From: Pseudomonas gingeri
GTDB lineage: Bacteria; Pseudomonadota; Gammaproteobacteria; Pseudomonadales; Pseudomonadaceae
Direction of reading: 5' to 3'
DNA length: 64,000 nt
Assembly: GCF_013386115.1 (NCBI RefSeq)
Contig: NZ_JACAOR010000005.1
Coordinates: 1-64,000, forward strand
Shown: positions 9,426 to 22,358 of the stretch, in pieces
Numbering within the stretch: position 1 is the first letter of the stretch
Layout of the letters: each line of letters opens with the position of its first letter
The notes under the pieces: model-generated
Told to the model about the DNA's origin: nothing
What the model saw: only the letters and a program-made list of their open reading frames with translations
Databases searched by the model: none
Position numbers and translations under genes: made by a program

Positions 9426-10754
9426 ATGGCTAAGCAAGGTGCTCTCTCAGCGCTCAGCAAAGGCGGGTTATCCGAGCTCTGGGCTCGACTGCGTTTTCTA
9501 TTCCTGGCGATTATCGTCTACCGGATAGGCGCACACATCCCAGTTCCAGGTATCAACCCGGACCGGCTGGCGGACCTGTTTCGACAGAATGAGGGGACCA
9601 TTCTTAGCTTGTTCAACATGTTTTCCGGCGGCGCGCTGGAACGGATGAGCATTTTTGCACTGGGGATCATGCCGTACATCTCGGCATCGATCATCATGCA
9701 ACTGATGACCGCCGTCAGCCCGCAGCTGGAGCAGTTGAAGAAGGAAGGTGAGGCTGGTCGTCGCAAGATCAGCCAATACACCCGCTATGGCACCGTCGTC
9801 CTGGCCCTTGTTCAAGCCATTGGCATGTCCATTGGTCTGGCTGGTCAGGGCGTCGCTTTTACTGGTGACTTCGGCTTCCATTTCGTTGCAGTGTCCACCT
9901 TCGTGGCCGGTGCGATGTTCATGATGTGGCTGGGTGAGCAGATTACAGAGCGCGGTGTGGGTAACGGTATCTCGATGTTGATTTTTTCGGGTATCGTCGC
10001 CGGTCTTCCGAGAGCGATCGGGCAGTCTTTCGAGTCTGCACGTCAGGGTGATATCAACATCTTCGCCCTGGTTGCCATCGGTTTGCTGGCAGTAGCGATT
10101 ATCGGTTTCGTGGTGTTCATTGAGCGTGGCCAGCGTCGTATTGCTGTTCACTACGCCAAGCGTCAGCAGGGCCGCAAGGTTTTCGCTGCACAGACAAGCC
10201 ACTTGCCGCTGAAAGTGAATATGGCCGGTGTAATTCCTGCTATCTTCGCGAGCAGCATTTTGCTGTTCCCGGCTTCGTTGGGTGCCTGGTTCGGTCAGTC
10301 TGAAGGTATGGGCTGGTTGCAGGACATCTCGCAGTCGATCGCTCCTGGTCAGCCGTTGAATATTCTGCTGTTTAGTGCAGGGATTATTTTCTTCTGCTTC
10401 TTCTATACGGCGTTGATGTTCAATCCGAAAGACGTAGCGGAAAACCTGAAGAAGTCCGGTGCCTTTATTCCGGGTATCCGTCCAGGCGAGCAGTCGGCGC
10501 GCTACATTGATGGCGTTCTGACCCGTTTGACCATGTTCGGTGCTCTTTATATGACGGCCGTGTGCCTGCTGCCCCAGTTCCTGGTGGTTGCAGCAAACGT
10601 TCCGTTCTACCTTGGCGGGACCTCGTTGCTGATCGTGGTCGTGGTTGTGATGGACTTTATGTCCCAAGTGCAATCGCACCTCGTTTCGCACCAGTACGAA
10701 TCCCTGATGAAGAAAGCCAACCTGAAGGGCTACGGCAGCGGCATGCTGCGCTGA
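9426..10754 (+). CDS. secY: Protein translocase subunit SecY
   Basis: The 442-aa inner-membrane protein forms the SecYEG channel for export and membrane insertion. Ten hydrophobic segments can be traced, from [19 protein letters not shown] to the segment near [19 protein letters not shown]. The signature [14 protein letters not shown] and the cytosolic loop before [14 protein letters not shown] are present. The C-terminus [15 protein letters not shown] is the usual one. The start abuts the rplO stop, so translation is probably coupled. Confidence 0.98.
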
Positions 10755-10782
10755 AGCACCCATAAGGTTCGAGGAGTTGGTG

Positions 10783-10899
10783 ATGAAAGTTCGTGCATCG
10801 GTGAAAAAGCTGTGCCGTAACTGCAAGATTATTCGCCGCGAAGGTGTGGTTCGAGTAATTTGCAGCGCGGAACCGCGTCACAAACAGCGCCAAGGCTGA
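10783..10899 (+). CDS. rpmJ: 50S ribosomal protein L36, zinc-binding form
   Basis: The small 38-aa frame begins [20 protein letters not shown]. It keeps Cys11, Cys14, Cys27 and His33, the zinc-ribbon ligands of the C+ type of L36. A GAGG Shine-Dalgarno precedes the ATG. It closes the spc segment and is followed by a terminator. Confidence 0.95.
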
Positions 10900-10916
10900 G
10901 TGTGATCTGCTTGAAG

Positions 10917-10943
10917 CCCAGCAGCTAGTGCGCTGCTGGGTTG
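10917..10943 (+). terminator. Terminator-like hairpin after rpmJ
   Basis: A perfect 9-bp stem CCCAGCAGC (10917-10925 with 10932-10940) has a 6-base loop and is followed by TTGATTATTTGTT. It ends the spc segment just before the alpha-operon promoter. Confidence 0.75.
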
Positions 10944-10969
10944 ATTATTTGTTATTACAGCGATATTAT
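10941..10969 (+). promoter_or_regulatory. Sigma70-type promoter of the alpha operon
   Basis: TTGATT at 10941-10946 and TATTAT at 10964-10969 are separated by 17 bp. It lies right after the rpmJ hairpin and about 60 bases before rpsM, the arrangement also seen at the rpsN-rpsH junction. Confidence 0.65.
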
Positions 10970-11028
10970 CTCGCGCCCTATTTCTTGGCTTCCGGGGCGT
11001 AGGTAGCTGTCAATTGGAGTCCCACTGA

Positions 11029-11385
11029 ATGGCCCGTATTGCAGGCGTTAACATTCCAGATAACAAGCACACTGTTATCTCGCTGACCTACATCTATGGT
11101 GTTGGTCGCACTACTGCACAGAAAATTTGTGCAGTGACTGGGGTCAACCCAGCCGCAAAGATCAAGGATCTGAGCGACGAGCAGATTGAACAGCTGCGTG
11201 GCGAAGTGGCGAAGTTCACCACTGAAGGTGACCTGCGTCGCGAAATCAACATGAAAATCAAACGCTTGATGGACCTGGGCTGCTACCGCGGTCTGCGCCA
11301 TCGTCGTGGTCTGCCAGTACGCGGTCAGCGTACCAAGACCAACGCGCGTACTCGCAAAGGTCCGCGTAAGCCGATCCGCAAGTAA
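11029..11385 (+). CDS. rpsM: 30S ribosomal protein S13
   Basis: The 118-aa product starts [19 protein letters not shown] with the helix-two-turn-helix region near [14 protein letters not shown] and a basic tail ending [11 protein letters not shown]13 forms a subunit bridge to L5 and contacts P-site tRNA. First gene of the alpha operon. Confidence 0.97.
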   Translation: MARIAGVNIPDNKHTVISLTYIYGVGRTTAQKICAVTGVNPAAKIKDLSDEQIEQLRGEVAKFTTEGDLRREINMKIKRLMDLGCYRGLRHRRGLPVRGQRTKTNARTRKGPRKPIRK

Positions 11386-11415
11386 TCGCACCAGCGAATC
11401 GACAGGAATCTAGTC

Positions 11416-11805
11416 ATGGCAAAACCTGCTGCTCGTCCTCGTAAGAAAATCAAAAAGACAGTGGTTGATGGCATCGCCCACATCCACGCGTCTTTCAACA
11501 ACACCATCGTGACCATCACCGACCGTCAAGGTAACGCTCTTTCCTGGGCTACCTCCGGTGGTTCGGGTTTCCGCGGTTCCCGCAAGTCCACCCCGTTTGC
11601 TGCTCAGGTAGCTGCTGAACGTGCTGGTCAAGCTGCGCTGGAATACGGCCTGAAAAACCTCGACGTCAACGTCAAAGGTCCAGGTCCAGGTCGTGAGTCC
11701 GCTGTCCGTGCATTGAACGGCTGTGGCTATAAGATCGCCAGCATCACCGACGTGACGCCAATCCCGCACAACGGGTGCCGTCCGCCGAAGAAGCGCCGCG
11801 TGTAA
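11416..11805 (+). CDS. rpsK: 30S ribosomal protein S11
   Basis: The 129-aa protein contains the conserved [15 protein letters not shown] and ends [13 protein letters not shown], as S11 does. It lines the E-site platform of the 30S subunit. It follows rpsM by 30 bases. Confidence 0.97.
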   Translation: MAKPAARPRKKIKKTVVDGIAHIHASFNNTIVTITDRQGNALSWATSGGSGFRGSRKSTPFAAQVAAERAGQAALEYGLKNLDVNVKGPGPGRESAVRALNGCGYKIASITDVTPIPHNGCRPPKKRRV

Positions 11806-11823
11806 TCCAGGAGATTGTAAAGA

Positions 11824-12444
11824 ATGGCTCGTTACATTGGTCCAAAATGCAAACTGGCTCGTCGCGAAGGCACCGATCTCTTCCTGAAGAGCGGCGTGCG
11901 CGCTATCGAATCCAAGTGCAACATCGAAGCAGCACCTGGTATCCACGGCCAACGCCGCGGTCGCCAGTCCGACTACGGCACCCAACTGCGTGAAAAGCAG
12001 AAGGTCCGTCGTATTTATGGCGTTCTTGAGCGTCAGTTCAGCGGCTACTACAAAGAAGCTGCCGGCCGTAAAGGCGCAACCGGTGAAAACCTGCTGCAAC
12101 TGCTCGAATGCCGTCTGGACAACGTTGTATACCGTATGGGTTTTGGCTCGACTCGTGCCGAATCCCGTCAACTGGTATCGCACAAGTCGATCAGCGTTAA
12201 CGGCAAAACCGTCAACGTCCCGTCCTACCAGGTTCGTGCTGGTGACGTGGTAGCTATTCGTGAGAAAGCTAAGAATCAACTGCGCATTGTCCAGGCTCTC
12301 GATCTGTGTGCCCAGCGTGGCCGCGTAGAATGGGTAGAAGTGGACACTGAGAAAAAGTCGGGCGTTTTCAAGAACGTTCCTGCTCGCAGTGACCTCTCCG
12401 CCGACATCAACGAAAGCCTGATTGTCGAGCTCTACTCCAAGTAA
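11824..12444 (+). CDS. rpsD: 30S ribosomal protein S4
   Basis: The 206-aa product starts [19 protein letters not shown] and has the S4 RNA-binding domain around residues 95-160 (with [15 protein letters not shown]). S4 nucleates 30S assembly and in E. coli represses the alpha operon through a leader pseudoknot; a comparable structure was not verified in the leader before rpsM. Confidence 0.97.
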   Translation: MARYIGPKCKLARREGTDLFLKSGVRAIESKCNIEAAPGIHGQRRGRQSDYGTQLREKQKVRRIYGVLERQFSGYYKEAAGRKGATGENLLQLLECRLDNVVYRMGFGSTRAESRQLVSHKSISVNGKTVNVPSYQVRAGDVVAIREKAKNQLRIVQALDLCAQRGRVEWVEVDTEKKSGVFKNVPARSDLSADINESLIVELYSK

Positions 12445-12466
12445 GGGCTAGAAAATAGGTGCATCC

Positions 12467-13468
12467 ATGCAGATTTCGGTAAATGAGTTCCTGACACCCC
12501 GTCACATTGACGTGCAGGTTGTCAGTCCAACCCGCGCTAAAATCACTCTCGAGCCTCTCGAGCGTGGTTTTGGCCACACCCTGGGCAACGCGCTGCGCCG
12601 CATCCTGTTGTCCTCAATGCCAGGCTGTGCAGTAGTCGAGGCCGAGATTGACGGTGTGCTCCACGAGTACAGCGCCATCGAAGGTGTACAGGAAGACGTC
12701 ATTGAAATCCTGTTGAACCTTAAAGGTCTGGCTATCAAGCTGCACGGCCGTGACGAAGTTACGCTGACCTTGTCGAAGAAGGGTTCGGGGGTGGTTACCG
12801 CTGCCGATATTCAGCTGGATCATGATGTCGAGATCGTTAATCCCGATCACGTAATCGCCAACCTGGCGTCTAACGGCGCCTTGAACATGAAGCTCACCGT
12901 AGCTCGTGGTCGTGGTTATGAACCAGCAGACTCGCGTCAGAGCGATGAAGACGAAAGCCGCAGCATCGGTCGCTTGCAGCTCGACTCTTCGTTCAGCCCG
13001 GTTCGTCGTATCGCCTACGTGGTGGAGAACGCCCGTGTCGAGCAGCGTACCAACCTGGACAAACTGGTTATTGATCTGGAAACCAACGGTACTCTGGATC
13101 CTGAAGAGGCTATCCGCCGCGCTGCAACCATCCTGCAACAGCAGTTGGCTGCGTTCGTCGACCTCAAGGGTGACAGTGAGCCAGTGGTTATCGAGCAGGA
13201 AGACGAGATCGATCCGATCCTGCTTCGCCCGGTTGACGATCTGGAACTGACTGTACGTTCGGCTAACTGCCTTAAGGCGGAAAACATCTACTACATCGGC
13301 GACCTGATTCAGCGTACCGAAGTAGAGCTGTTGAAGACTCCGAACCTGGGCAAGAAATCCTTGACTGAAATCAAGGACGTTCTGGCCTCCCGCGGTCTGT
13401 CCCTCGGCATGCGCCTCGACAACTGGCCGCCTGCAAGTCTTAAGAAGGACGACAAGGCGACTGCCTGA
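12467..13468 (+). CDS. rpoA: DNA-directed RNA polymerase subunit alpha
   Basis: The 333-aa protein has the N-terminal assembly domain (motif [20 protein letters not shown] at about residues 30-49) and, after an acidic linker, the C-terminal DNA-binding domain with [14 protein letters not shown] and the helix-hairpin-helix near [16 protein letters not shown]. The C-terminal domain contacts UP elements and activators. Length and gene context are standard. Confidence 0.98.
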   Translation: MQISVNEFLTPRHIDVQVVSPTRAKITLEPLERGFGHTLGNALRRILLSSMPGCAVVEAEIDGVLHEYSAIEGVQEDVIEILLNLKGLAIKLHGRDEVTLTLSKKGSGVVTAADIQLDHDVEIVNPDHVIANLASNGALNMKLTVARGRGYEPADSRQSDEDESRSIGRLQLDSSFSPVRRIAYVVENARVEQRTNLDKLVIDLETNGTLDPEEAIRRAATILQQQLAAFVDLKGDSEPVVIEQEDEIDPILLRPVDDLELTVRSANCLKAENIYYIGDLIQRTEVELLKTPNLGKKSLTEIKDVLASRGLSLGMRLDNWPPASLKKDDKATA

Positions 13469-13510
13469 TCGTCGTAATCACCGAACGTAGTGTTTGGTAA
13501 GGAATGAACC

Positions 13511-13897
13511 ATGCGTCATCGTAAAAGTGGTCGTCACCTGAGCCGCACCAGCTCGCACCGCAAGGCCATGTTTCAAAACATGGCGGTGTCGCTGTTCGAG
13601 CACGAGCTGATCAAAACGACTCTGCCAAAAGCCAAAGAACTGCGCCGCGTTGCCGAGCCGCTGATCACTCTGGCCAAAGTAGACAGCCTGGCTAACCGCC
13701 GTCTGGCTTTCGACCGTACTCGTTCGAAAGCTATCGTTGGTAAGCTCTTCAACGACCTGGGCAAGCGTTACGCTACCCGTGAGGGTGGCTACCTGCGCAT
13801 CCTCAAGTGCGGTTTCCGCGCTGGCGACAACGCGCCTATGGCGTACGTCGAGTTGGTTGATCGTGCTACTGCCGGCGAAGCTGTATCCGCCGAGTAA
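13511..13897 (+). CDS. rplQ: 50S ribosomal protein L17
   Basis: The product is 128 aa, [20 protein letters not shown], typical of bacterial L17, a 50S protein at the solvent side near the tunnel exit. It ends the alpha operon and a terminator follows 20 bases later. Confidence 0.97.
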   Translation: MRHRKSGRHLSRTSSHRKAMFQNMAVSLFEHELIKTTLPKAKELRRVAEPLITLAKVDSLANRRLAFDRTRSKAIVGKLFNDLGKRYATREGGYLRILKCGFRAGDNAPMAYVELVDRATAGEAVSAE

Positions 13898-13917
13898 GAC
13901 GTCAGTCTGAAACGAAG

Positions 13918-13942
13918 AACCGGGCCTAGCGCCCGGTTTTTT
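13918..13942 (+). terminator. Rho-independent terminator after rplQ
   Basis: An 8-bp stem AACCGGGC/GCCCGGTT (13918-13925 with 13931-13938) with a 5-base loop runs into six T. It closes the ribosomal gene block. Confidence 0.9.
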
Positions 13943-13970
13943 GTGCCTGCTAATAAGTGATTGCAGTTCG

Positions 13971-13985
13971 ATAGGCCTTTCCTAT
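13971..13985 (+). promoter_or_regulatory. OxyR-type half-site upstream of katA
   Basis: ATAG-N7-CTAT occurs exactly once here (ATAG 13971-13974, CTAT 13982-13985), which is one half of the OxyR motif ATAG-N7-CTAT-N7-ATAG-N7-CTAT. The expected second half downstream (from 13993) is degenerate. It lies about 100 bases before the katA start, a suitable place for activation. Confidence 0.5.
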
Positions 13986-14088
13986 CGCTTGGCATCATTT
14001 AATGAATTTGTACCTGTCATCTTCATGGTCAATACTCCTCTTCAGCCGATTAGCCGGCAGCACCAAGACCGAGAGAGGAAGGATGAGC

Positions 14089-15537
14089 ATGAGCCAGAAC
14101 AAAACGCTTACTACCGCCAGCGGCGCCCCCGTTGCCGATAACCAGAATTCCCGTTCCGCCGGCCCGCGTGGCCCGCTGCTGCTCGACGACTTTCACCTGA
14201 TCGAGAAGCTTGCCCACTTCAACCGCGAAAACATTCCTGAGCGCCGCGTGCATGCCAAAGGCTCGGGCGCGTACGGGACCTTTACCGTTTCCAGGGACAT
14301 CACCCAGTACACCAGCGCCAAGCTGTTCGAGTCCGTGGGCAAACAGACTCCGACTTTCCTGCGCTTCTCCACTGTGGGTGGCGAGCGTGGTTCGGCCGAT
14401 ACCGAGCGTGATCCACGTGGTTTCGCCCTGAAGTTCTACACCGAGGAAGGCAACTGGGACATCGTGGGTAACAACACCCCCGTGTTCTTCATTCGCGACC
14501 CGCTGAAATTCCCTGATTTTATCCACACCCAGAAGCGCCTGCCGCAAAGCAACCTGAAGAGCGCGCAGATGATGTGGGACTTCTGGTCGCACTCGCCCGA
14601 GGCGCTGCACCAGGTCACCATCCTGTTCTCCGACCGTGGGATCCCGGATGGCTACCGTCACATGCACGGCTTCGGCAGCCACACCTACAGCCTGATCAAC
14701 GCCAAGGGCGAGCGTCACTGGGTGAAATGGCACTACAAGACCAAGCAGGGCATCAAGAACCTGGCGCCGGCCGATGCCGCGCGTCTGGCGGGTACTGATC
14801 CGGACTACGCCCAGCGTGACCTGTTCAACGCTATCGAGCGTGGTGACTTCCCGAAATGGAGCGTGTGCATCCAGATCATGACCGAAGCCCAGGCCGCGGC
14901 ACATTACGAGAATCCGTTCGACGTGACCAAGACCTGGTCGCAGAAAGAGTTCCCGCTGATCGAGGTGGGTGAGCTGGAACTGAACCGCAATCCGCTGAAC
15001 TACTTCGCCGAAGTCGAGCAGGCGGCATTCGGTCCGAGCAATATGGTGCCAGGTGTCGGCCTGTCGCCGGACCGCATGCTGCAAGGTCGTGTCTTCGCCT
15101 ACGCTGATGCCCACCGCTACCGTGTCGGTACCAATCACCAGCAGTTGCCGGTGAACGCGCCACGCAGCCCGGTCAACAGCTACCAGCGCGACGGCTCCAT
15201 GGCCTTTGGCAGCAACGGTGGCGCTGCGCCGAACTACGAGCCCAACAGCTACGCCGATGCGCCGAAACAGGCCCCTCGCTACGCTGAGCCGGCCCTGGCC
15301 CTGAGCGGTGCGGCGGATCGCTACGACCATCGCGAAGATAGCGACTACTTCAGCCACGCCGGTGCGCTGTTCCGCCTGATGAACGATGAGCAGAAAACCC
15401 TGCTGATCAACAACATTGCCGGCGCGATGGCAGGCGTTTCCGACGATGTGGTGCAGCGTCAGCTGCAGTACTTCTTCAAGGCCGACCCGGCTTACGGAGA
15501 AGGTGTCGCGAAGGCGCTGGGCGTAGTGCTCAAGTAA
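14089..15537 (+). CDS. katA: Catalase, monofunctional haem type
   Basis: The 482-aa enzyme disproportionates hydrogen peroxide. It has distal His55 in RRVHAKGSG, the asparagine of VGNNTPVFF (128-129) and the proximal haem ligand Tyr338 in [12 protein letters not shown]. The length fits small-subunit clade 3 catalases; there is no signal peptide, so it is cytosolic. The ATG at 14089 was chosen because AGAGGAAGG ends six bases before it; the ATG at 14083 is too close. It lies next to a ferritin gene, as in other pseudomonads. A candidate OxyR half-site lies upstream and a terminator follows. Confidence 0.95.
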   Translation: MSQNKTLTTASGAPVADNQNSRSAGPRGPLLLDDFHLIEKLAHFNRENIPERRVHAKGSGAYGTFTVSRDITQYTSAKLFESVGKQTPTFLRFSTVGGERGSADTERDPRGFALKFYTEEGNWDIVGNNTPVFFIRDPLKFPDFIHTQKRLPQSNLKSAQMMWDFWSHSPEALHQVTILFSDRGIPDGYRHMHGFGSHTYSLINAKGERHWVKWHYKTKQGIKNLAPADAARLAGTDPDYAQRDLFNAIERGDFPKWSVCIQIMTEAQAAAHYENPFDVTKTWSQKEFPLIEVGELELNRNPLNYFAEVEQAAFGPSNMVPGVGLSPDRMLQGRVFAYADAHRYRVGTNHQQLPVNAPRSPVNSYQRDGSMAFGSNGGAAPNYEPNSYADAPKQAPRYAEPALALSGAADRYDHREDSDYFSHAGALFRLMNDEQKTLLINNIAGAMAGVSDDVVQRQLQYFFKADPAYGEGVAKALGVVLK

Positions 15538-15554
15538 GTCTAAACGAGAAGCAG

Positions 15555-15580
15555 AACCGCCCTCATTTGGGCGGTTTTTC
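15555..15580 (+). terminator. Rho-independent terminator after katA
   Basis: The stem AACCGCCC/GGGCGGTT (15555-15562 with 15569-15576) with a 6-base loop is followed by T residues. Confidence 0.88.
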
Positions 15581-15693
15581 GCTTCCGTTCGACGATTTTT
15601 CTCTGCTATTTCTCACTTTTCTACTGTTTTTACAGTGACCTTCCGGTCAGCTTGGTTCAAACTACAGACTTTCAAGCAGGGAGATGTAGGGCG

Positions 15694-16158
15694 ATGCAAG
15701 GTCACCCGGACGTAATCGATTACCTCAACACGTTGCTGACCGGTGAACTGGCGGCTCGTGATCAATATTTCATCCATTCGCGGATGTATGAGGACTGGGG
15801 CTTCAGCAAGCTCTACGAGCGCATCAATCACGAAATGGAAGAAGAGGCGCAACACGCCGATGCCTTGATCCGTCGGATCCTGATGCTCGAAGGCACGCCA
15901 CGCATGCGCCCCGACGACCTCGACACCGGCACCACCGTGCCCGAGATGCTCGCCAGCGATTTGCGCCTGGAGTACAAGGTGCGTGCCGCGCTGTGCAAGG
16001 GCATCAAGCTCTGCGAGCAGCACAAGGACTACGTGACCCGCGAAATCCTGCGCGTGCAGTTGGCCGACACCGAAGAAGATCACACCTACTGGCTGGAGAA
16101 GCAGTTGGGCCTGATCCAGTCCATCGGGTTGGAGAATTACCTGCAATCGCAGTTCTGA
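15694..16158 (+). CDS. ftnA: Bacterial ferritin of the FtnA (former BfrA) type
   Basis: The 154-aa four-helix protein stores iron as a 24-mer. Ferroxidase-centre residues are visible: Glu18, Glu51, His54, Glu93, Glu127 and His130. The methionine that binds haem between bacterioferritin subunits (Met52 in E. coli Bfr) is alanine here (EEEAQHAD). The matching P. aeruginosa katA-linked protein is known to be a haem-free ferritin, so FtnA is the better name, though most annotation would say bacterioferritin. The ATG at 15694 follows GGGAGATGTAGGGCG; the upstream in-frame GTG was rejected because family members begin MQG or MKG. Storing iron beside a catalase limits Fenton chemistry. Confidence 0.9.
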   Translation: MQGHPDVIDYLNTLLTGELAARDQYFIHSRMYEDWGFSKLYERINHEMEEEAQHADALIRRILMLEGTPRMRPDDLDTGTTVPEMLASDLRLEYKVRAALCKGIKLCEQHKDYVTREILRVQLADTEEDHTYWLEKQLGLIQSIGLENYLQSQF

Positions 16159-16180
16159 GAATGGCCGCTGCTGTGCAGCG

Positions 16181-16269
16181 GATCGCCGGCAAGCCGGCTC
16201 CTACAGTTTGGCGTTCACCGCAGAGGTGTCGCCATACCTGATCCTTGTAGGAGCCGGCTTGCTGGCGAT
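16181..16269. repeat. Inverted REP pair, GCCGGCTTGCCGGC class
   Basis: A copy of GTAGGAGCCGGCTTGCCGGCGATC lies reversed at about 16181-16205, and a forward copy, slightly diverged (GCTGGCGAT), at 16246-16269. The pair can fold into one long hairpin. It is typical Pseudomonas intergenic repeat DNA. Confidence 0.85.
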
Positions 16270-16288
16270 AACGATTTCAGCCTCAATA

Positions 16289-16326
16289 AAAAAGCCCCTG
16301 TCACCACTTGATGACAGGGGCTTTTT
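16289..16326. terminator. Bidirectional terminator between ftnA and uvrA
   Basis: An 11-bp stem AGCCCCTGTCA (16293-16303 with 16312-16322) has an 8-base loop and is flanked by A on the left and T on the right, so it can stop transcription from ftnA and from uvrA, which converge here. Confidence 0.9.
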
Positions 16327-16338
16327 CATTTCACCGCT

Positions 16339-19173
<2,835 letters not shown>

Positions 19174-19363
19174 AGTGGCCTCGCACGGCGGGCGGTAAAC
19201 GCAGGAGTATAAGGCTAAATACTGGATGGATGCACACTATTGCAGCACAGCATTGCAGGCTTGCATGACAGGATGCTGAACGAGTTCGCGACAAAGCGTC
19301 GCCCTATACCCCCTCAAACGATGGGACTGATAGAATCGCCGCCGGTTCACACGAGGTTTTTCC

Positions 19364-20761
19364 ATGCACGATCCCCACAGCGAACGCATGAGTGGCGGCG
19401 AGACCCGCGCGGCAGGTGGTCTGGCCCTGGTGTTCGCATTCCGCATGCTCGGCATGTTCATGGTCTTGCCGGTCCTGGCGACCTACGGGATGGATCTCGC
19501 CGGCGCGACCCCTGCACTGATCGGCCTGGCCATCGGCGCCTACGGCCTGACCCAGGCACTGTTCCAGATCCCGTTCGGGATCATTTCCGACCGTATCGGC
19601 CGGCGCCCGGTGATCTACCTGGGATTGATCGTGTTTGCCCTCGGCAGCGTGCTGGCGGCCAATGCCGACTCGATCTGGGGCGTGATCGCCGGCCGGGTCC
19701 TGCAAGGTGCCGGGGCGATTTCCGCGGCGGTCATGGCCCTGCTCTCCGACCTCACCCGTGAACAGCACCGGACCAAGGCCATGGCCATGATCGGCATGAC
19801 CATCGGCCTGTCGTTTGCCGTGGCGATGGTCGTCGGCCCGCTGCTGACCCGTGCCTTCGGTCTCTCGGGGCTGTTCCTCGCGACCGGCGGGATGGCGCTG
19901 GTGGGCATCCTGATCGTCGCCTTCATGGTGCCCAAGGCCATCGGGCCGTTGCAGCACCGTGAGTCCGGCGTGGCGCGCCAGGCGCTGATGCCGACGCTCA
20001 AGCACCCGGACCTGCTGCGCCTGGACCTGGGGATCTTCGTATTGCACGCGATGCTGATGTCCAGCTTCGTCGCCTTGCCCCTGGCGCTGGTGGAAAAGGC
20101 CGGCCTGCCCAAGGAGCAACACTGGTGGGTGTACTTGACCGCCTTGCTGATTTCTTTCTTCGCGATGATCCCGTTCATCATCTACGGCGAGAAGAAACGC
20201 AAAATGAAACGAGTTTTACTCGGCGCCGTGACGACCTTGATGCTCACTGAGCTATTCTTCTGGGAGTTCGGCAACAGCCTGCGGGCCCTGGTGATCGGTA
20301 CGGTGGTGTTCTTCATCGCGTTCAACCTGCTGGAAGCTTCGCTGCCGTCGCTGATCAGCAAGGTTTCACCGGCCGGTGGCAAGGGCACGGCGATGGGGGT
20401 TTACTCCACCAGCCAGTTCCTTGGCTCGGCTCTCGGCGGTATTCTGGGGGGCTGGATGTTCCAGCATGGCGGTTTGTCGGCGGTATTCCTTGGATGCGCC
20501 GGTCTGGCTGCCCTCTGGCTGGCCTTTGCTGTTACCATGCGTGAACCTCCCTACGTGACCAGCCTGCGCGTGCCGTTATCGCCCGAAGCGATCCGCGAAG
20601 CCGGTCTGGTCGAGCGCCTGTTGGCCGTCGTAGGGGTAACGGATGCAGTGGTGGTGGCCGAAGAGGCCGCCATTTACATCAAATTGGACACCGAATTGTT
20701 GGATCGCACGACCCTTGAGCGCCTGGTCAATGAGCCTGCGTCGCAAGCGTGCGAAGCCTAG
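19364..20761 (+). CDS. YajR-like MFS transporter
   Basis: The 465-aa protein has twelve predicted membrane helices of the major facilitator family with the loop-2/3 motif FGIISDRIGRRPVIYLG. After the last helix there is a soluble tail of about 70 residues (from PPYVTSLRVPLS to the end) that resembles the ferredoxin-like YAM domain of E. coli YajR. The substrate is unknown; drug efflux is often assumed. It lies nine bases upstream of ssb and is probably co-transcribed with it. Between uvrA and ssb, it is in the same place as in P. aeruginosa. Confidence 0.85.
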   Translation: MHDPHSERMSGGETRAAGGLALVFAFRMLGMFMVLPVLATYGMDLAGATPALIGLAIGAYGLTQALFQIPFGIISDRIGRRPVIYLGLIVFALGSVLAANADSIWGVIAGRVLQGAGAISAAVMALLSDLTREQHRTKAMAMIGMTIGLSFAVAMVVGPLLTRAFGLSGLFLATGGMALVGILIVAFMVPKAIGPLQHRESGVARQALMPTLKHPDLLRLDLGIFVLHAMLMSSFVALPLALVEKAGLPKEQHWWVYLTALLISFFAMIPFIIYGEKKRKMKRVLLGAVTTLMLTELFFWEFGNSLRALVIGTVVFFIAFNLLEASLPSLISKVSPAGGKGTAMGVYSTSQFLGSALGGILGGWMFQHGGLSAVFLGCAGLAALWLAFAVTMREPPYVTSLRVPLSPEAIREAGLVERLLAVVGVTDAVVVAEEAAIYIKLDTELLDRTTLERLVNEPASQACEA

Positions 20762-20770
20762 GAGAACGTT

Positions 20771-21295
20771 ATGGCCCGTGGGGTTAACAAAGTCATATTG
20801 GTCGGCACTTGCGGCCAGGATCCTGAAGTTCGCTACCTGCCTAACGGCAACGCCGTGACCAACCTGAGTCTGGCGACCAGCGAACAATGGACCGACAAGC
20901 AGACCGGCCAGAAAGTCGAAAAGACCGAGTGGCACCGTGTCTCGATGTTCGGCAAGGTCGCCGAGATCGCCGGTGAATACCTGCGCAAAGGTTCGCAGGT
21001 CTACATCGAAGGCAAGCTGCAGACCCGCGAATGGGAAAAAGACGGTATCAAGCGCTACACCACCGAGATCATCGTCGACATGCAGGGCACCATGCAGCTG
21101 CTGGGCGGCCGTCCACAACAGGGCGACCAACAAGGCGGTGGCTACGATCAGTCCGCGCCACGCCAGCAAGCCCCTCGCCAGCAGGCGCCGCGTCCACAGC
21201 AGTCGGCTCCGCAGCAGTCGCGCCCGGCTCCACAGCAGGCCGCACCGCAGCCGGCTCCGGACTTCGACAGCTTCGATGACGATATTCCGTTCTAG
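20771..21295 (+). CDS. ssb: Single-stranded DNA-binding protein
   Basis: The 174-aa protein has an N-terminal OB fold ([22 protein letters not shown], about residues 1-110), then a long Gln/Pro/Ala-rich linker, and the acidic tip DDDIPF that recruits replication and repair partners. It binds single-stranded DNA as a tetramer. A GGAGAAC box lies before the ATG. A hairpin terminator follows at 21332. Confidence 0.97.
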   Translation: MARGVNKVILVGTCGQDPEVRYLPNGNAVTNLSLATSEQWTDKQTGQKVEKTEWHRVSMFGKVAEIAGEYLRKGSQVYIEGKLQTREWEKDGIKRYTTEIIVDMQGTMQLLGGRPQQGDQQGGGYDQSAPRQQAPRQQAPRPQQSAPQQSRPAPQQAAPQPAPDFDSFDDDIPF

Positions 21296-21331
21296 AGAGT
21301 ACCTTTGCGAAATTTGTAAATTTTTCTTTGA

Positions 21332-21363
21332 GAAACCCCGCATTTGCGGGGTTTCTTCGTTTT
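21332..21363 (+). terminator. Rho-independent terminator after ssb
   Basis: A perfect 10-bp stem GAAACCCCGC (21332-21341 with 21346-21355), loop ATTT, is followed by TTCGTTTTT. Confidence 0.9.
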
Positions 21364-21436
21364 TGGGATGTAAAAAATTACGTGCTAGATTTTGTTTTGG
21401 TGCACACCATGTAAGAAATTAAATTATGGAGGTGTG

Positions 21437-22358
21437 ATGGACATATCGATGCGTAGATTCGTGGCTGCCGATGGCGAGCGATTTGCGGTGTTGGTCGATG
21501 GTTCAGGTATGCCTCTTTACTACCCCACTCTTTTCACCGCATGGCATCTGCGGTCGCGCTCTGTGGCCGCCAATTCGATTGCGAATGCGTTGAACGCGAT
21601 CAAGGCCCTGTACGCCTGGGAGGCTCAACTGGGCATTGATCTCATGTCGCTATTTTCGCAAGGCGAGTTTCTTGACGAAGAGCGAGTGAGGGGGCTCAGC
21701 GACTTCTTGCAGTTTGCTCTCGCTCCCGAGCACCGAGATAAAAGGGTTGTCCCGATCACTCGACGGCCGAAGACGGTCGGCACCACTAATCACTATTTCA
21801 GGTTGACCTTTGTGGCCGACTATTTGGGCTTTCTGGCCAAGCGGCTATGCCCATCCAGTCGGGGTGATAGAGAAATCAAGCTGATGGTGGAGTCGATCAG
21901 GGCTAACCGTCCCAGCAAGCCCAACAAATCAGTATCGGACAAGGACGAACGATATCTGGACGAGGCCGTTGTGGAGGCATTGGAACAGGCGCTTAGGCCT
22001 GGCTCGGAACACAATCCGGCCAAGGATCAGGCAGTGCAGGTGCGCAATGCATTGATGTTCATGATTCTTCGCCTGACTGGGCTTCGTCGGGGGGAGCTTC
22101 TGAACCGCAAGGTCGATGACGTGGATTTCGCCAAAAACACTCTGCGCGTGGTGAGACGTCCTGATTCGAGGGGCGATTCACGGGCCCATCAGCCTACGGC
22201 CAAGAATCGTCAGCGAACCATTCCACTCGCGCCGGAACTCATCACCCGGATTTACGAATATGTGCTTCGCTATCGGAATAAATTGCCTGGGGCGAAGAGG
22301 CATGGGTACTTGTTTGTGACCCACAAGGAAGGCCCGACTCAAGGTCGCCCGCTCTCGA
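21437..22358 (+). pseudogene. Tyrosine recombinase, truncated (GmtY-like)
   Basis: About 307 residues of a site-specific tyrosine recombinase are intact: an N-terminal core-binding region (from MDISMRRFVAADGERFAVL) and the first half of the catalytic domain with the arginine motif LTGLRRGELL and a basic beta-hairpin near NRQRTIPL. The HxxR box, the following histidine and the tyrosine nucleophile are missing. After GRPLSI the frame continues only as unlike-protein sequence to a stop at 22546, because a deletion joins it to another gene. The ATG at 21437 follows a strong GGAGGTG box. The layout suggests the first gene of a Gamma-Mobile-Trio-type module; that family name is my inference. Confidence 0.65.

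Noticed and set aside
19174..19363. LexA box between uvrA and the MFS gene
   Set aside because: CTGGATGGATGCACAC near 19223 is only loosely like CTGT-N8-ACAG, with both outer triplets changed, so I do not claim SOS control.
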